Origin: Diphasiastrum complanatum
Lineage: Eukaryota > Streptophyta > Lycopodiopsida > Lycopodiales > Lycopodiaceae
Length of the DNA: 64,000 nt
NCBI GenBank assembly: GCA_029204225.1
Contig: CM055095.1
Location: 74,701,501 to 74,765,500 of the forward strand
Reading direction: 5' to 3'
Below the pieces are notes generated by a model. The model did no database searches and had not been told where the DNA came from. It was given only the letters and a program-made list of their open reading frames with translations. Numbering within the stretch: position 1 is the first letter of the stretch; each line of letters starts with the position of its first letter. Both the position numbers and the translations under genes were made by a program. Shown piece by piece: positions 20,739 to 32,404 of the stretch.

Positions 20739-21872
20739 AATATAATGATTCTTCAACTTTTAGGCTCTGTCCTAATGCACCTAGCACTCACTTTCCTCTC
20801 AACAAATGATGGATAAGGAGATCTCAGAAGATCTAGGACCCTAAAACACTTCTATCTTGAACCTGGCTGGTTTTCAAACATAGAAAGGAAGATTGAAAAC
20901 ACATGCAACACTTTGCACACACTAAGAATGGATTACAAACTCAAACCAACTTGAACACACTCTTGCTTAAGCTCTCAAACATTCCAGCAAGTGACCAAAT
21001 CAAGTTATGGTGTGAAGAGTTACTTGCATTCTTAGAAAATACAAAAGACTAGGCTGCCAAGAATACCTAGAACTGAACAAACTTGATCAACACACTAAGA
21101 TATTGATTCAACTTGTAAAACCACATGTAAACCACAATTCTAAAAGTTTATAAATCCAGCAAGTGATAAATACAAGCTTTAGAGGTGAATGAAAGAGCAC
21201 ACTTAGTGAATCACAAGACTAGCTTCACTAGCTTGTCAAATCTTGGTGTTTAGATGTAGATCTAAGGTCACTTCACATGAGAATGTTCCTCAACCTATTA
21301 AGAACCTGAAAACTCATTTGCATAATGGTTAAAACCTTCCAGCAAATGCTCCAATCAAATTATATTAGGAGATTTACTTACATGCTCAACAAAGTACACC
21401 AAAATCTATGCAAAAGATTGTTGACAATTTGTTCACCCAAAAGGGGATCTTTCATCGAAGTGGGAGCTTTGCTCAGCCTTTTAGAGAAATACAAAATCAC
21501 TCAAAGAGTATTTGTCATCCACTTAAGGAGAAGGTTCATCCACTTAAGGAGAGTGTTCATCCACAAAGGAGAGTGTTCATCCACAGAAGTGGAGATTGTC
21601 AACAATACATTGAACATAACATTGTTAGTATTGAATATGCACAAGCCTCACAATCAACAAATGATTAGGTGTTATGATCCAATCCAAAATAGCTTCTTCT
21701 CAGACTCTCATCTTCAATAGATCTGAAATATGCTTTGGATCCACAAGTTCAACTCACAAAACAAATGTTAGTAAGATTTGATCAACAATGCAATGCATAA
21801 TCATGCTAGAACTTGATCAAACATCCAAATATCACCATAAATGAAAACTTTACTAAAAATAATATCCAACTA
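20739..21872 (-). repeat. D4 untranslated leader with tandem repeats
   Basis: Counterpart of 5774-6932. CCAGCAA cores at 20984, 21156 and 21339 mark three leader repeats. The 21-bp GTTCATCCACTTAAGGAGA array at about 21510-21600 has an extra unit compared with D1. No gene is supported. Confidence 0.75.
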
Positions 21873-21884
21873 GATCTGATACCA
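21873..21884 (-). promoter_or_regulatory. Primer binding site of D4
   Basis: TGGTATCAGATC on the - strand next to the LTR, one base from the D1 site TGGTATCAGAGC. Confidence 0.85.
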
Positions 21885-22539
21885 TTTGAAAAAAGTGGAT
21901 CTTGAATGGATTCAAACTCCCAAAATACTTGGCTAAGATCTTTGCACAACAAGCTACAAAAGCTAGAAATGGTAAAGCATCCTAATGCTACCTTTGATAC
22001 ACATGAACTTGACAAAGCATTCAAGAGACAAAAGAAACTAATAAAAGGTACTGATGGCAGCCAGAAACAGCAAAATACCAGCCCTACAATAGCACCCTAC
22101 CACTTTTGAAAACCTCTTAAGATCATACACAAAAGCTTGAAGACAATACACAAAGCAATGCTCTCAATGGAGGAAGAAACTGTGACAATGATCTATTGAT
22201 CTCTTTCAACAATACAATAAGTTTCTCCAACCTGTTCTCCACAAATTTCAGACTAATATAGGTGAGAGAGATGACTCTCTCTCCTCTCTCTAGAACTTAG
22301 GACCCAAATTTAGGGCACCAATAGCCTAAAATAGCCAATTTTGGCCTATATGTCCAAATAACATGATTTTGGTGTCATTTCAAAGGTCCTAAAGTTTGAG
22401 ACTTCTTCAACATGAAATATATACTAAAATAAAAGTATCTAGGCCTCTTTCACACGTGTGAAATGCTAGATCCAAAACTATGTACAAAAACTGCCAATTT
22501 AGGCCTCAAACTAACTAGGAAATGTTGACAATTTTCACA
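21885..22539 (-). repeat. 5' LTR of D4
   Basis: 655 bp, same length as D1 LTRs but clearly diverged from them. The outer + strand end reads TTTGAAAA instead of TGTGAAAA. It carries the perfect palindrome TTTCACACGTGTGAAA at 22448-22463. Confidence 0.9.
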
Positions 22540-25075
22540 TATGGTTTGGATGTTCAAGATGCAAATGATGATGCTTTGTAATGTCTTCATGTATGATTGC
22601 TAATGATGGAGATCTATATCCTTGGTGGATTGATAGTGGAGCAATTTCACACATGACTTTTCACAAAGAGTACTTCACTTCTTTGTTAGCATATGGAGAT
22701 GACAAGAGGGTGATCTACACGGCCAATGATGGTGAGTGTGCAATCAAAGGGATTGGCACAATTCCAATTTCTCTCTCTACAAATAGCAATGTTCATTTGG
22801 AGGATGTCTTGTTTATTCCATATATTACCAAGAATTTGCTTAGTGTGAGTCAAATGCTAAGTAAAGGCCTCAAGGTGGAGTTTGATGGAGATGCTTGTAT
22901 GATAAAAAGGAAGGATGTCTTGGTTGGAAAAGGTAAAAGACAAGGGAAGTTGTTCAAACTAGATGCTTGTGTTATTGCTAACCAAGTTGGATGTGTTGCA
23001 AGGGAGCAAATTTCTATTCAAGAGGTTTGGCACAAAAGGATGGGACACCTCAACTTCAAGTCATTGGTGGTAATGGCAAGGAAGAAGGTTGTGATTGGTC
23101 TTCCAAGTTTCTTAAGTGATGTCAAGCATGTTGTGAGTCTTGTGCTTTGTCTAAGTCACATAGACTACCTTATACTAAATCTATTTCTAGATCTACAAAG
23201 CCTTTTCAACTTGTACATTTGGATATTCATGGATTTACTACAATTAGCAATAGTCGATCTAAGATGTATGTAACATTCATTGATGATTTTAATAGATTTT
23301 GTTGGATCTATCTAATAAAGAGCAGGGATGAAGTGTATGATGTCTTTATCAAGTTCAAGAATGCAAGGGAGAACCAATTTTTCACAAGGATCAAGTGCTC
23401 AAGGAGTGACAATGGTGGTGAGTACCTATCTACCAAGTTCAAGGCCTTTTGTGATGAGCATGGGATCAAGAGGGAGTATACAACATCAAGGACCCCACAA
23501 CAAAATGGAGTGGCTGAAAGGAAGAATAGAACTTTATGTGAAAGTGCTAAAGCTATGAGGTTATGTGCTAATCTTGACAAACCATTTTAGGATCAAGCTT
23601 TGTTGTGTGCCAATTTCTTGTGCAATAGGTGGCCGAGTGCTATTTTGGATGAAAGGACACCTTTTGAGATGCTATTCAAGAGGAGGCTGAGTGTCAACTT
23701 TCTAGGAACCTTTGGATGCACATGCTATGTCAACATTACTCTTGAAGATAGGACCAAGGAGGATCTATCTTCAAGAAGAGGTATTTTTTGTTGGATATAG
23801 TGAGGTGAGTAAAGCCTATAAGGTTTACATTCCTTCTACTAACAAAGTGATTGTTGGCAGAGATGTCATCTTTGATGAGGGGAACATTCCAAAAGTGTCT
23901 TCAAGCATGATTGATGGTGGTGTGGATGGATCTAACATTTTTGATGTTGATGGAAAGGATCCTACTTTGGATGGTGATGGTGATGGACCTTCATCAAGTC
24001 AAAAGCCAAGGAGAACATCAAGGGAAAGACAAAGGCCTTCAAGGCTCACATATGATCAAAAGGGTAAGCAAGTATTTTTTGGAAGTTACGTTGCTTTCCT
24101 AACATCTTTGGATGACCCTACAAGTGTAGATCAAGCAAGGAAAGAAGAGGAGTGGATCCAAGCAATGGATCTTTAGTATCAAGCTCTTATGAAGAATGGA
24201 ACCTGGAGATTGGTGGAGTTATCTAAGGACAAGAAAGCTATTGGATGCAAATGGATCTTCAAGGTGAAGACAAACCAAGATGGATCTATCAACAAGTACA
24301 AGGCAAGGTTAATGGAAAAAGGATATGCTCAACAACAAGGGATTGAGACCTTTGCACCCATGGCAAAGATGTAAGGAGTCGAGTCATCATTTCACTTGCT
24401 ACACTTTATGGATGGGATCTATGGAAATGGACATTTCAAATGAATTCTTGAATGGTGATCTTGAGGAGGAAGTGTATATGGAGCAAGCCGAGAGCTACAT
24501 TTGATCAACAAAGCCAAATCATGTGTGTCTACTACAAAAGAGCTTGTATGGCCTTAAGCAGGCACCAAGGAGTTGGTATGCTAAGCTTAACACTTTTTTA
24601 CTCTCTCAAGGCTTTGTTATGAGTGAGTATGATCATTCACTTTATTATAGGTTTGCTGGAAATGATGTTACCATCTTGCTAATCTATGTGGATGATTTCA
24701 TCTTGAGTGGTGGAGACAATCAAGATGTGGAGGATATCAAGAGTGCTCTTAAGAAGGAGTTTGAGGTGCATGATCTTGGTAATTTGCATTACATTTTGGG
24801 AATAGAAATCATTAGATCTTCTCAATCTACTTTCATTTTTCAAGAGAAGTATACTAATTATATTCTACAAAGATTTCATATGGTAGATGCAAAAGCTAGT
24901 GATACGCCTATGGAGTCTCATGTAAAGCTAACTATAAGAGGTAATGAAAGATCCTTCGAGGACATTACTCTCTATAGGAAGCTAGTTGGTTCATGTTAAA
25001 TTAGTCCAAGTAAATTCATGGCTATGCCTAGGGAAACTCTTTGGAAAGCTGCAAAGAGAAATCTTCACTACATTA
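22540..25075 (+). pseudogene. copia D2, part 2: protease, integrase and RT (broken)
   Basis: Protease with DSGAIS (the Ser of DSGASS changed) near 22636. HHCC finger WHKRMGHLNFKSL; integrase core with LDIHGF, DDFNRFCW, DNGGEYLSTKF and PQQNGVAERKN. Stop at 23588 (TAG for Trp), frameshifts near 23150 and 23790, TAG near 24174, RT start KWIFKVKTNQDG, frameshift at 24375-24425 and a TGA near 24503, then YGLKQAPRSWY, YVDD (about 24687) and LGIEIIRS. It ends at 25075 against a truncated family-E LTR. At the position of D1's internal TGA this copy has TGG. Confidence 0.9.
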
Positions 25076-25643
25076 ATAATCGGTTTTAATCTTCTTCCAT
25101 TATTTATCCAGTTTTGCGGATTTTCCCGTGTTCTTTTACAATCTGCAGATTTACATGTGTTTTTACACAGTCTACAGAAATACACGAAATTTGACAATAG
25201 TGTTGCATTTTTAGCCTATCAAGATTTACAAGTAAAAATGCAGTGTCATCTTTTTTGCATTTTAGCGACACTGTCGCCTGTCAAGAATTACGAGTAAATA
25301 TGCAGAGTCGCATTTTTCATTTTTTCCAAAGTGCCTCAAATGTTAAGGAAATGACTCTGGCAAAGTGTGGGGCTACCCTGAATTGGATTTAAGGACACTG
25401 TTGTCTTTTTCACAAAATCCCGACACTGTCATTTTTTTCGCATGTGGCAGTTTTAGTTCATTTATGCAAACAGACTGTTTAAGGCCAATTTCCATCGCTT
25501 ATCAACAATCACTGAGAAAGAACTGGATGGATGCCAATGGACATCAGCCAATTGGCGATCGCATTTGACGACCTAATTACTTAGTATATATAGCTATTAA
25601 TATTCATACAGTTTTCAGGTTATGAAGAAGCATTTGAATAGTT

Positions 25644-25735
<92 letters not shown>

Positions 25736-26299
25736 CATGTGAGCTTGAACATTCTTGAGATTCTAGCTCATTTCTTAGAGTTATTTTAGAGATTGCTATT
25801 GCGCTACTGCTTATCAGCATTGCGCTTAATTCAGACTTTCATCTTAGCCGTTCAAAGATAGCATAGAGTACGCGGCTTCGATCCGCAACTTATTGTACTC
25901 ATTTACTTCTTTTCTGTTTTCATACTGAATCAATACCATTTTTATAAAAATTCAGCTTCGTCTCAAAATGTATGCATTTTGTGTGGTTCTTCGCGACTAA
26001 TTATTTGTCTAGCGATTCGTGAATGATTTGTGAAAATTATTTGTCTGATAATTCAATGCATTATTGTTTGGCTACGTAATCACTGTAGTACTGACGATTT
26101 CAAAGTTAGTTACTATAAGACTCAAACGTGATTTTTATCACTATTGTTTTGTTTGAAATTGATACGCATAGTCATGCATAGAGAAAGATGAAGATAGTTT
26201 ATTCCGCCATGCACAAAAAGTTTTCTTTCTAGACACTCGAATTATTTTCATTCATTTCTTTTCGAGTTCGACCTATTTTCTACACACCTCTTTCCGACA
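25076..26299 (+). repeat. 5' LTR of E, first bases missing
   Basis: Matches 34690-34807 and 35240-35668, starting within the AATCGGTTTTAATCTTC segment, so about 40-45 bp of the LTR start are gone. It ends ...TTTCCGACA just before the primer site. It contains an 88-bp (TC)n run. Confidence 0.82.
25645..25732 (+). repeat. (TC)n microsatellite in the E LTR
   Basis: Uninterrupted CT dinucleotide run of 88 bp. In plant promoters such tracts are common near transcription starts, and here it lies within the LTR. Confidence 0.97.
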
Positions 26300-26311
26300 T
26301 GGTATTAGAGC
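26300..26311 (+). promoter_or_regulatory. Primer binding site of E
   Basis: TGGTATTAGAGC follows the LTR end directly, one base from the standard TGGTATCAGAGC. Confidence 0.88.
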
Positions 26312-26358
26312 TGTGATCTCTATCAGGGCCTAATACTATTTCGATATCAAAGCAAAAG

Positions 26359-26444
26359 CTCTAATACTTAATATCTTTTGTGATATCAAATTGATATCAT
26401 ACTCTAATACTTAATATCTTTTGTGATATCAAATTGATATCATA
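26359..26444 (+). repeat. 43-bp tandem duplication in the E leader
   Basis: CTCTAATACTTAATATC... through TTGATATCATA appears twice with a 43-bp period, and I saw no difference between copies. It is also rich in GATATC/TTGATATCA palindromes. Confidence 0.9.
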
Positions 26445-26547
26445 CTCTTTAGTTCTTTTCAACCTTTCAATATCAAAGAATAAATTTCCTATTGTTGGCA
26501 TTACTGCATCTTAGCGTCATCGATACAATCGATAGACTAAGTTCCAT

Positions 26548-27461
26548 ATGGATTCTCAAAGTAAAGCTGGTCTTATCGTAGACAACCTGAATGGATCCAA
26601 TTATCATTTGTGAAAATTTAAGATGAAGACCTTGCTAATCGCCAATGAATTATGAGATGTTGTTATATGTACAAAAGTAAAAACTGAAGACGATGACTCA
26701 AAGTGGAAATCGAAGGATGGTAAAGCTTTCGCGCTTATTATCCTCAATATATCAAATACACAAATTGGACACATAGCTGAAGCTAAAACGTCAAGAGACA
26801 TTTGGGACATCCTAAACTCACTATATGATGTGAGGGATGTAACTACTAAGTTACATCTACAAAGGAAATTCTTCACATTCAAGATGTCTACTGGTGATTC
26901 TATTCAGAGTCACATTAACCAGTTTAAGAGTCTCTTGCAACAGATGGCCACTATTGGATCAGTCATAGACGATCGAGACACAATAATGACATTGCTTTCA
27001 AGCTTGCCCTCTACATATGAGAACTGGGTGATGATCATATCGACACACTCAGATTTAACTCTTACTAGAGTTATCACTATATTGCTGCAAGAAGACAATA
27101 GAAAAAGTCAAGACACTTTGTCTACTTCCTCCTCTCAGGCTCTATATGTCAACAAAGGCTCTAAGCGACAGAAGCAGAAAAGCTCCAAGAAGGCTGCAAC
27201 GAATCAGATACAGACTCAAAGTCAAGCACAATCATCAGATCCACAATCGAAGAAGAAGATGTTTTGCAGGTATTGCAAGCGCAATAACCATGAGATCAAG
27301 GATTGCCAAATTCTCCAAGCGAAGAATGCCAAGCAAACTGATCAACAAGCAAACACAGTTTCATCATCTCCCCAGATCGAAGTGGACGAAGACGCATTCA
27401 TGGTCAAAGATCAAAGCGCACTTTTGGATGATTCATGGTTTTTGGATTCTGGAGCAACTTA
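26548..27461 (+). pseudogene. E gag, with two Trp to stop changes
   Basis: ATG at 26548 (MDSQSKAGLIVDNLNGSNYH). TGA at about 26611 and 26650 both stand where Trp is expected. Downstream the frame is open (26830-27462): copia gag core with FTFKMSTGDSIQSHINQF and LSSLPSTYENW, then the zinc knuckle CRYCKRNNHEIKDC (about 27265-27306) and the protease start WFLDSGAT, followed by TAA at 27460. Confidence 0.85.
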
Positions 27462-29540
27462 ACATATGAGACATTTTCAACTCCTACACTCCTTACAACA
27501 CAAAGAAATTTGTACATCTTGGTGACAATAGCACTCACACTATTGAAGGCGAAGGTATTGTAAGATTGCGATTCCAGCATGATCAACTATCAAAGGTCTT
27601 ATATGTTTCTAAACTCTCTAAAAATTAGTTATCAGTAAGTAGAATTACAGATTTAGGTCATAAGGTAGAATTCAAATCTGATCAATGTAAAATTATTGAT
27701 AGAAGTAATAAGACCCTTGCACTCGGCAAGAGACAGGGTTACTTATATAGATTGGCACATTGTTATTTTGAGTCTAGTCAAGCGTTGAAAACCTCTGTTC
27801 TAGTCAATAAAGCATTACTATGGCATCATCGCTTAGGACACGTGAATCATGCATCTATTTTGAACATGTCCAGACAATCCATGGTCCTTGATCTTAACTA
27901 TCCTTCTAGTGAGGTCGATCTCCTTGTCTATCATCGATCAAACCATAGGCATGCAACAAAAGATCCGTTAGATGTTGCTCATACAGATATATGTGGACCT
28001 ATGCAAACTCCTTCATTATTAGATGCAAAGTATTTCATCACTTTCATTGACGAGTTCTCTAGAAGAACAATTGTTTATTTCATTAAACAGAAATCAGAGA
28101 CTTTCATAAATTCAGACAATTCAAAGAGCATGTTGAGAATCAAACTGACCAACGAATCAAAGCACTGAGGTCAGATAACGGGGGAAAATACATCTCCACC
28201 AAATTCAAGGAGTATTATCTTAGCAACGACATTGAGCAACAATACATTACCTCCTATTCGCCTCAGTCAAATGGTCTTGCTGAGAGAAAGAACAAAATCT
28301 TAGTTGAATCGGCAAAGTGCATGTTATCACATGCGACACTTTTGAAGTGCTTCTGGGCTGAAGCTATTTCAACAACAACCTATATTCAGAACAGATGTCT
28401 TGCTAAAGGTCTCTCAGACAAAACACCATTCGAAGTTTGGACAGGTAAACCTGCTTTATCAAACTTACGAGTTTTTGGATGTACTGCTTTTGCACAGATA
28501 CCTCATGATCTCAGGAAAAGCTCGACTTCTAGAGTATCAAATGTATTTTCATCAGCTACACTACTTCAGATCAAGCCTACAAGTTGTTCGATCCCATCGA
28601 GTCAAATATATTCACTAGTCGGGATGTCATCTTCATCGAAGTTCAGTGTCAAGACCTCAAAGGAAAGGGCAGTCCCCATGTAGCCGACCTATCAGATTCT
28701 CCTGACGCATTGAACTTTCCAGTTCCTCAGTCGACTATTCCCATTGAAGGTCCAAGCTCTTCTACTTTTCACGAACAACCTACCAGTGGCAAATCAGAAG
28801 ATGATGATGTTGTAGTTCAGCAACTATAGTATGATGGAAATGATCAACTTCCTCTATTACCCAGAAGATCATCAAGAACTAGTAGACCATCTCATAGGTA
28901 TATCGACGAGTCTGCAACTTACCTTGTTCAGGAACCGACGTCTATCCAAGAGGCACTTAGTCAGCCTGATTCAGATCCATGGAAAGAAGCTATGGATAAA
29001 GAGTATTCATCTCTTATCAAGAACCAGACATGGACAGTTGTCGAATTACCTACCAACAGAAATGTAGTTGATTGCAAATGGATTTACAAAATCAAATACA
29101 ATGTAGATAAAAGCATCAACAGGAGAAAGGCACAACTTGTTTTCAGAGGTTTTTCTCAGATATACAACATCGATTACACTGAGACCTTCAGTCCAGTAGT
29201 CAAGCATTCTTCTATTCGACTGTTGCTATCATTTGCCGCAGCAGCAGATTTGGAAATACATCAAATGGATGTACAGAAAACATATCTCAATGGAGTTATC
29301 GAAGAAGACATTTACATGGTGCAACCCGAAGGTTATATTATCGAGGGTAAACACAATGATGTGTATAAACTCCATAAGGCACTTTATGGCTTGAAGCAAT
29401 CTGCTCGAGAATGATTTCAAAGGATCAATACGTTCCTTATTGATCACGACTACACACCTAGCTCTTCAGATTAAAACGTTTACTTCAAAGCATTGCAACA
29501 GTCTTTTATCATTATCACTTTATATCTGGATGATACATTG
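27462..29540 (+). pseudogene. E pol, part 1: protease, integrase and RT start (broken)
   Basis: Multiply frameshifted. Recognisable pieces: HHCC-type LLWHHRLGHVNHASIL (27820-27865), HTDICGPMQTPS, DEFSRRTIVYF, ALRSDNGGKYISTKF (28160-28205), SYSPQSNGLAERKN (28255-28295), CFWAEAISTTTYIQNRC, LRVFGCTAF, then RT in one open run 28992-29414 (NQTWTVVELPTNRNVVDCKW, ETFSPVVKHSSIRLLLS, HQMDVQKTYLNG, YGLKQSARE, stop). The catalytic motif at 29523-29534 reads YLDD rather than YVDD. It is cut at 29540 by element F. Confidence 0.88.
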
Positions 29541-30190
29541 TGTGAAAGATTTCAGATCCTTAAGATCCAATCTACTTGAATGATCTTTGGTTAGAAAGAG
29601 AAATACACTACCAATCTCACCAATGTAGAAAAATCAGCATCTACACACAATTTGAGATGCAAACACTAATAGAACTTGATCAAACTTGAATGAAATGATT
29701 ATGTACTGTTGCTTTCCGTACAAAACCAGCAAGCTACTGTATTTCACATGTGTGGATCCAAAAATAACAAATATAGATCATTCTACACATAAAATTGCAA
29801 GCAATCACCAAGATAGTGCACCAATGGATAGTAGAACCCAAGAGAACCATGTATAAGCATGAAATGAGATAGAGAAGAGAGAAGATTACTCTCTCCATGA
29901 GTTACATCCTTTTATAACAGGTCCAAACCCTATTTGGCCACTTGGCTTTCCCACCAAAATGCTAACCCTACCAATTTTGGGTCTAGATTCAATGTACCCA
30001 ACATATTCAAATTGAATCTACTCAAACTCGCATTCTATCTTTCCCACACTTTCAAAAAGTGTTTATTTAAATGAAATTTAGACTAATGAACTTTGAAAAG
30101 TCAACCTCTAAGTCTAAAACAAGTTTTGGCCTCAATATGCCAAATATGGAAATATTGCAAAATGTGATGAAACTAGTTGAATCTTTCACA
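29541..30190 (-). repeat. 3' LTR of F
   Basis: 650 bp, ends TGTGAAAG/CTTTCACA. A handful of substitutions and a 4-bp length difference separate it from 33026-33681. Modified palindrome TTTCACATGTGTGG at 29742-29755. Confidence 0.93.
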
Positions 30191-30771
30191 CATTGCTCTT
30201 CAACTAGTTTTAGCATAGACTTTGATAATACTCCAAGTAAAGTCCTATGCTTCATAAACAAGTCTTTTCCCAATGCTTTGGTGAAGATATCAGCTACACA
30301 TTTCCTTGAAGACACATGTTGAAGCTCCACTTTTTTTGGAATGACTCGCTCCCTCACAAAATGATATTGTATTTCAATATGCTTGCTCCTAGCATGAAAG
30401 ATAGGATTGGATGCCATTCTTTGGGCTGATTGATTGTCGCAAAAGATGATTGGGCTCTCTGAAAAATCCATCAAGTAAAGGTCCTTGATCATCCTTTTGA
30501 TCCATACCATCTCCTTTGTGCAATGTGTAAGAGCTTTGTACTCGGCCTCACTAGATGACAATGAGATAGTGGCTTGTTTCTTTAACATCCATGATATAGC
30601 TCCATCACCTATGAAAGTACAATAAGAACTAATGGATTTTCTATCCATTACATCTCCAGCATAGTCCGAATCTGAAAATCCAAAAAGATTAGGTGATGCT
30701 CCCTCATACAATATGCCAAAATCTCGAGTTTCAATGATGTACCTCAAAAATCGCTTTCCTAGCTTCCAATG
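30067..30771 (-). CDS. F RNase H domain (open)
   Basis: Intact RNase H: KRFLRYI, SDSDYAGDVMDRKS, KKQATISLSSSEAEYKAL, FCDNQSAQRMASNP, ARSKHIEIQYHFVRER, ADIFTKALGKDL. The pol end (LVEEQ) reaches the LTR edge at 30190. The frame continues about 40 codons into the LTR because the D1-type stop TGTGA is out of phase here. No stop within the domain. On its own it cannot retrotranspose the element. Confidence 0.88.
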   Translation of the reverse strand, partial: HWKLGKRFLRYIIETRDFGILYEGASPNLFGFSDSDYAGDVMDRKSISSYCTFIGDGAISWMLKKQATISLSSSEAEYKALTHCTKEMVWIKRMIKDLYLMDFSESPIIFCDNQSAQRMASNPIFHARSKHIEIQYHFVRERVIPKKVELQHVSSRKCVADIFTKALGKDLFMKHRTLLGVLSKSMLKLVEEQCVKDSTSFITFCNISIFGILRPKLVLDLEVDFSKFISLNFI

Positions 30772-32022
30772 CTCTTAGCATAGTTTTTGCCAATAGAACT
30801 TTGATCCATCATAAGAATGATCTTCTTCCTAAGAATAGATCTCCTTTCAATGATCATGTAATGCTCAAAATAAAAACAACCATAATTTATAGAGAATAGT
30901 GTCCACTTGGGATGCTTCACTATTTCTTACATCAATTTTACATGTAAAAATGTGACTAGAACATGAAGAATCAAATAGAATGTAAGTGAGATGATTCCAC
31001 CATGCTTCCAACTCTGAACTCTCTGAAAAAATACAGCAAACAAACAATAAATGTGAGTGATCAACTTTTGCTTGCATGTCTCCTCCTCCTTTGTCCTTTG
31101 TTGCCTTGTATCCACCATGATACTCCATGAATGAGCCTCCATCTTCATCTTGTCTCAAGATACCATCATACCTTGATGACTTGACCATGAATGAGTGACA
31201 TAATGAACCTCCAATAGCTTCATTTCCATCAGCAAAATCAGCCAAGAATGCTAGTACAAATCCAACATCAAAACAATGCTCACCAATGTAGCTAGTTTTA
31301 CCATATCTTGACAATTTACACACATCAACATGAAATTGCTCAAACATGAGATAGAACAAGTAAAGTAAACTTGAACAACACTTCCTTGCTGCTCCTTTGA
31401 CCTTACTTGAGTCTTCAATATTTTTCAAAAACAGATCCATAACACCTTTGCCAATTACCTCTCCTTTGATGCTCTTGACTAGCTCCAAATTGCCAGCTTC
31501 CCTTTTGACTAGTTGAAGCGCTTTGAGATCAACCTCTTGATCTTCAACTTGACCATCAAAGTCATTGAACAAAATTTGCTTTCCAGATCTATTATTTGAT
31601 TTTACAGCAAGATAACATCCATCCACTTGCATAGCTCCATGTACACAAGAAGATCCTCCAAAAGATGTTCCACTCTTCATAAGAGATCGATACTCAAGAT
31701 CCAATGCTTGGATCCACTCCTCTTCTTTCCTTGCTTGATCTGCACTTGTAGGCTCATCCAAAGAGGTTAGGAAAGCAACATAATTTCCAGAAACTATTTG
31801 ATTACCCTTTTGATCATATGTGAGCCTTGAAGGTACTTGTCTTTCTTTCGATGTTCTCCTTGGCTTTTGACTTGATGAAGGTCCATCATCACCACCATCC
31901 AAAGTAGGATCCTTCTCATCAACATCAATAATGTTAGATCCATCCACTTTACCATCAATCATGCTTGAAGACACCTTTGGAATGTTTCTCTCATAAAAAA
32001 AGACATCTCTACCAACAATCAC
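30772..32022 (-). CDS. F pol linker fused to the orphan module
   Basis: 385-codon open frame 30865-32022, with module homology continuing to about 30772. The first 119 residues are the copia integrase-RT linker (VSSSMIDG, SSSQKPRRTSKERQ, SRLTYDQKG, AFLTSLDEPTSADQ, EEEWIQALD, LMKSGT). From SSCVHGAMQVDG the sequence is orphan module and aligns with D5 and D4: NDFDGQVEDQEVDLKALQ, LELVKSIKGE, EDSSKVKGAARKC, YLFYLMFEQFHVDV, DEDGGSFMEYHG, CKIDVRNSEASQVDT. In-frame joining to pol and absence of stops suggest a fusion protein. Function unknown. Confidence 0.6.
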
Positions 32023-32175
32023 TTTGTTAGTAGAAGGAATGTAAACCTTGTACGCTTACTCACCTCACTATATCCAACAAAAAAACCTCTTCTTGAAGAT
32101 GGATCCTCCTTGGTCCTATCATCAAGAGTAATGTTGACATAGCATGTGCATCCAAAGGTTCTTATAAAGTTGACA
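32023..32175 (-). pseudogene. F integrase C-terminal fragment
   Basis: RTFGCTCYVNITLDDRTKEDPSS and FVGYSEVSK are the end of the copia integrase region, with a one-base loss near 32055 that shifts it out of frame with the linker downstream. Integrase core is absent upstream. Confidence 0.8.
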
Positions 32176-32404
32176 CTCGGCCTCCTCAAAAGTCGTCATT
32201 TGAGTCAGTTCCTAAATAGAGAAATGAGAGGAGAGTTGATCTTGCCCGAAATACTCACCCACTCACTGTAGATCTTCTCATCCTTCAACCTCTCGGTAAG
32301 TTGGAAGCCATAGCCATTGGTTGGGAAAGTTCTAGTTGGGAGTCCGCCATAGCACTTGTTAGTTGGAGCCATATCCAGGGTTGGGGAATGCGAAGAGCCA
32401 ACAG
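32176..32404 (-). other. Segment of unknown origin inside F, possibly captured host sequence
   Basis: Lies between two copies of the pol-linker motif (SSSQKPRRTSRERQ at about 32405-32470 and 31830-31870). Reads TNKCYGGLPTRTFPTNGYGF and LTERLKDEKIYSEW on the element strand, with a potential splice donor (GGGTGAGTAT) after it. Base composition is richer in GC than the element. Not recognised as any retroelement domain. A captured exon is plausible but unproven. Confidence 0.4.

Larger units (their letters stand above)
17020..22539 (-). mobile_element. Non-autonomous copia element D4 with an orphan coding module
   Basis: Minus-strand element: 5' LTR 21885-22539, primer site 21873-21884, D1-like leader, decayed gag, protease, a trace of the integrase finger, then about 2.1 kb of coding-like sequence not belonging to copia pol, the D-family polypurine tract, and a truncated 3' LTR (17020-17166). 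Integrase core, RT and RNase H are absent. It is close in plan to gag-bearing non-autonomous elements (TR-GAG type) but also carries extra frames. Confidence 0.85.
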
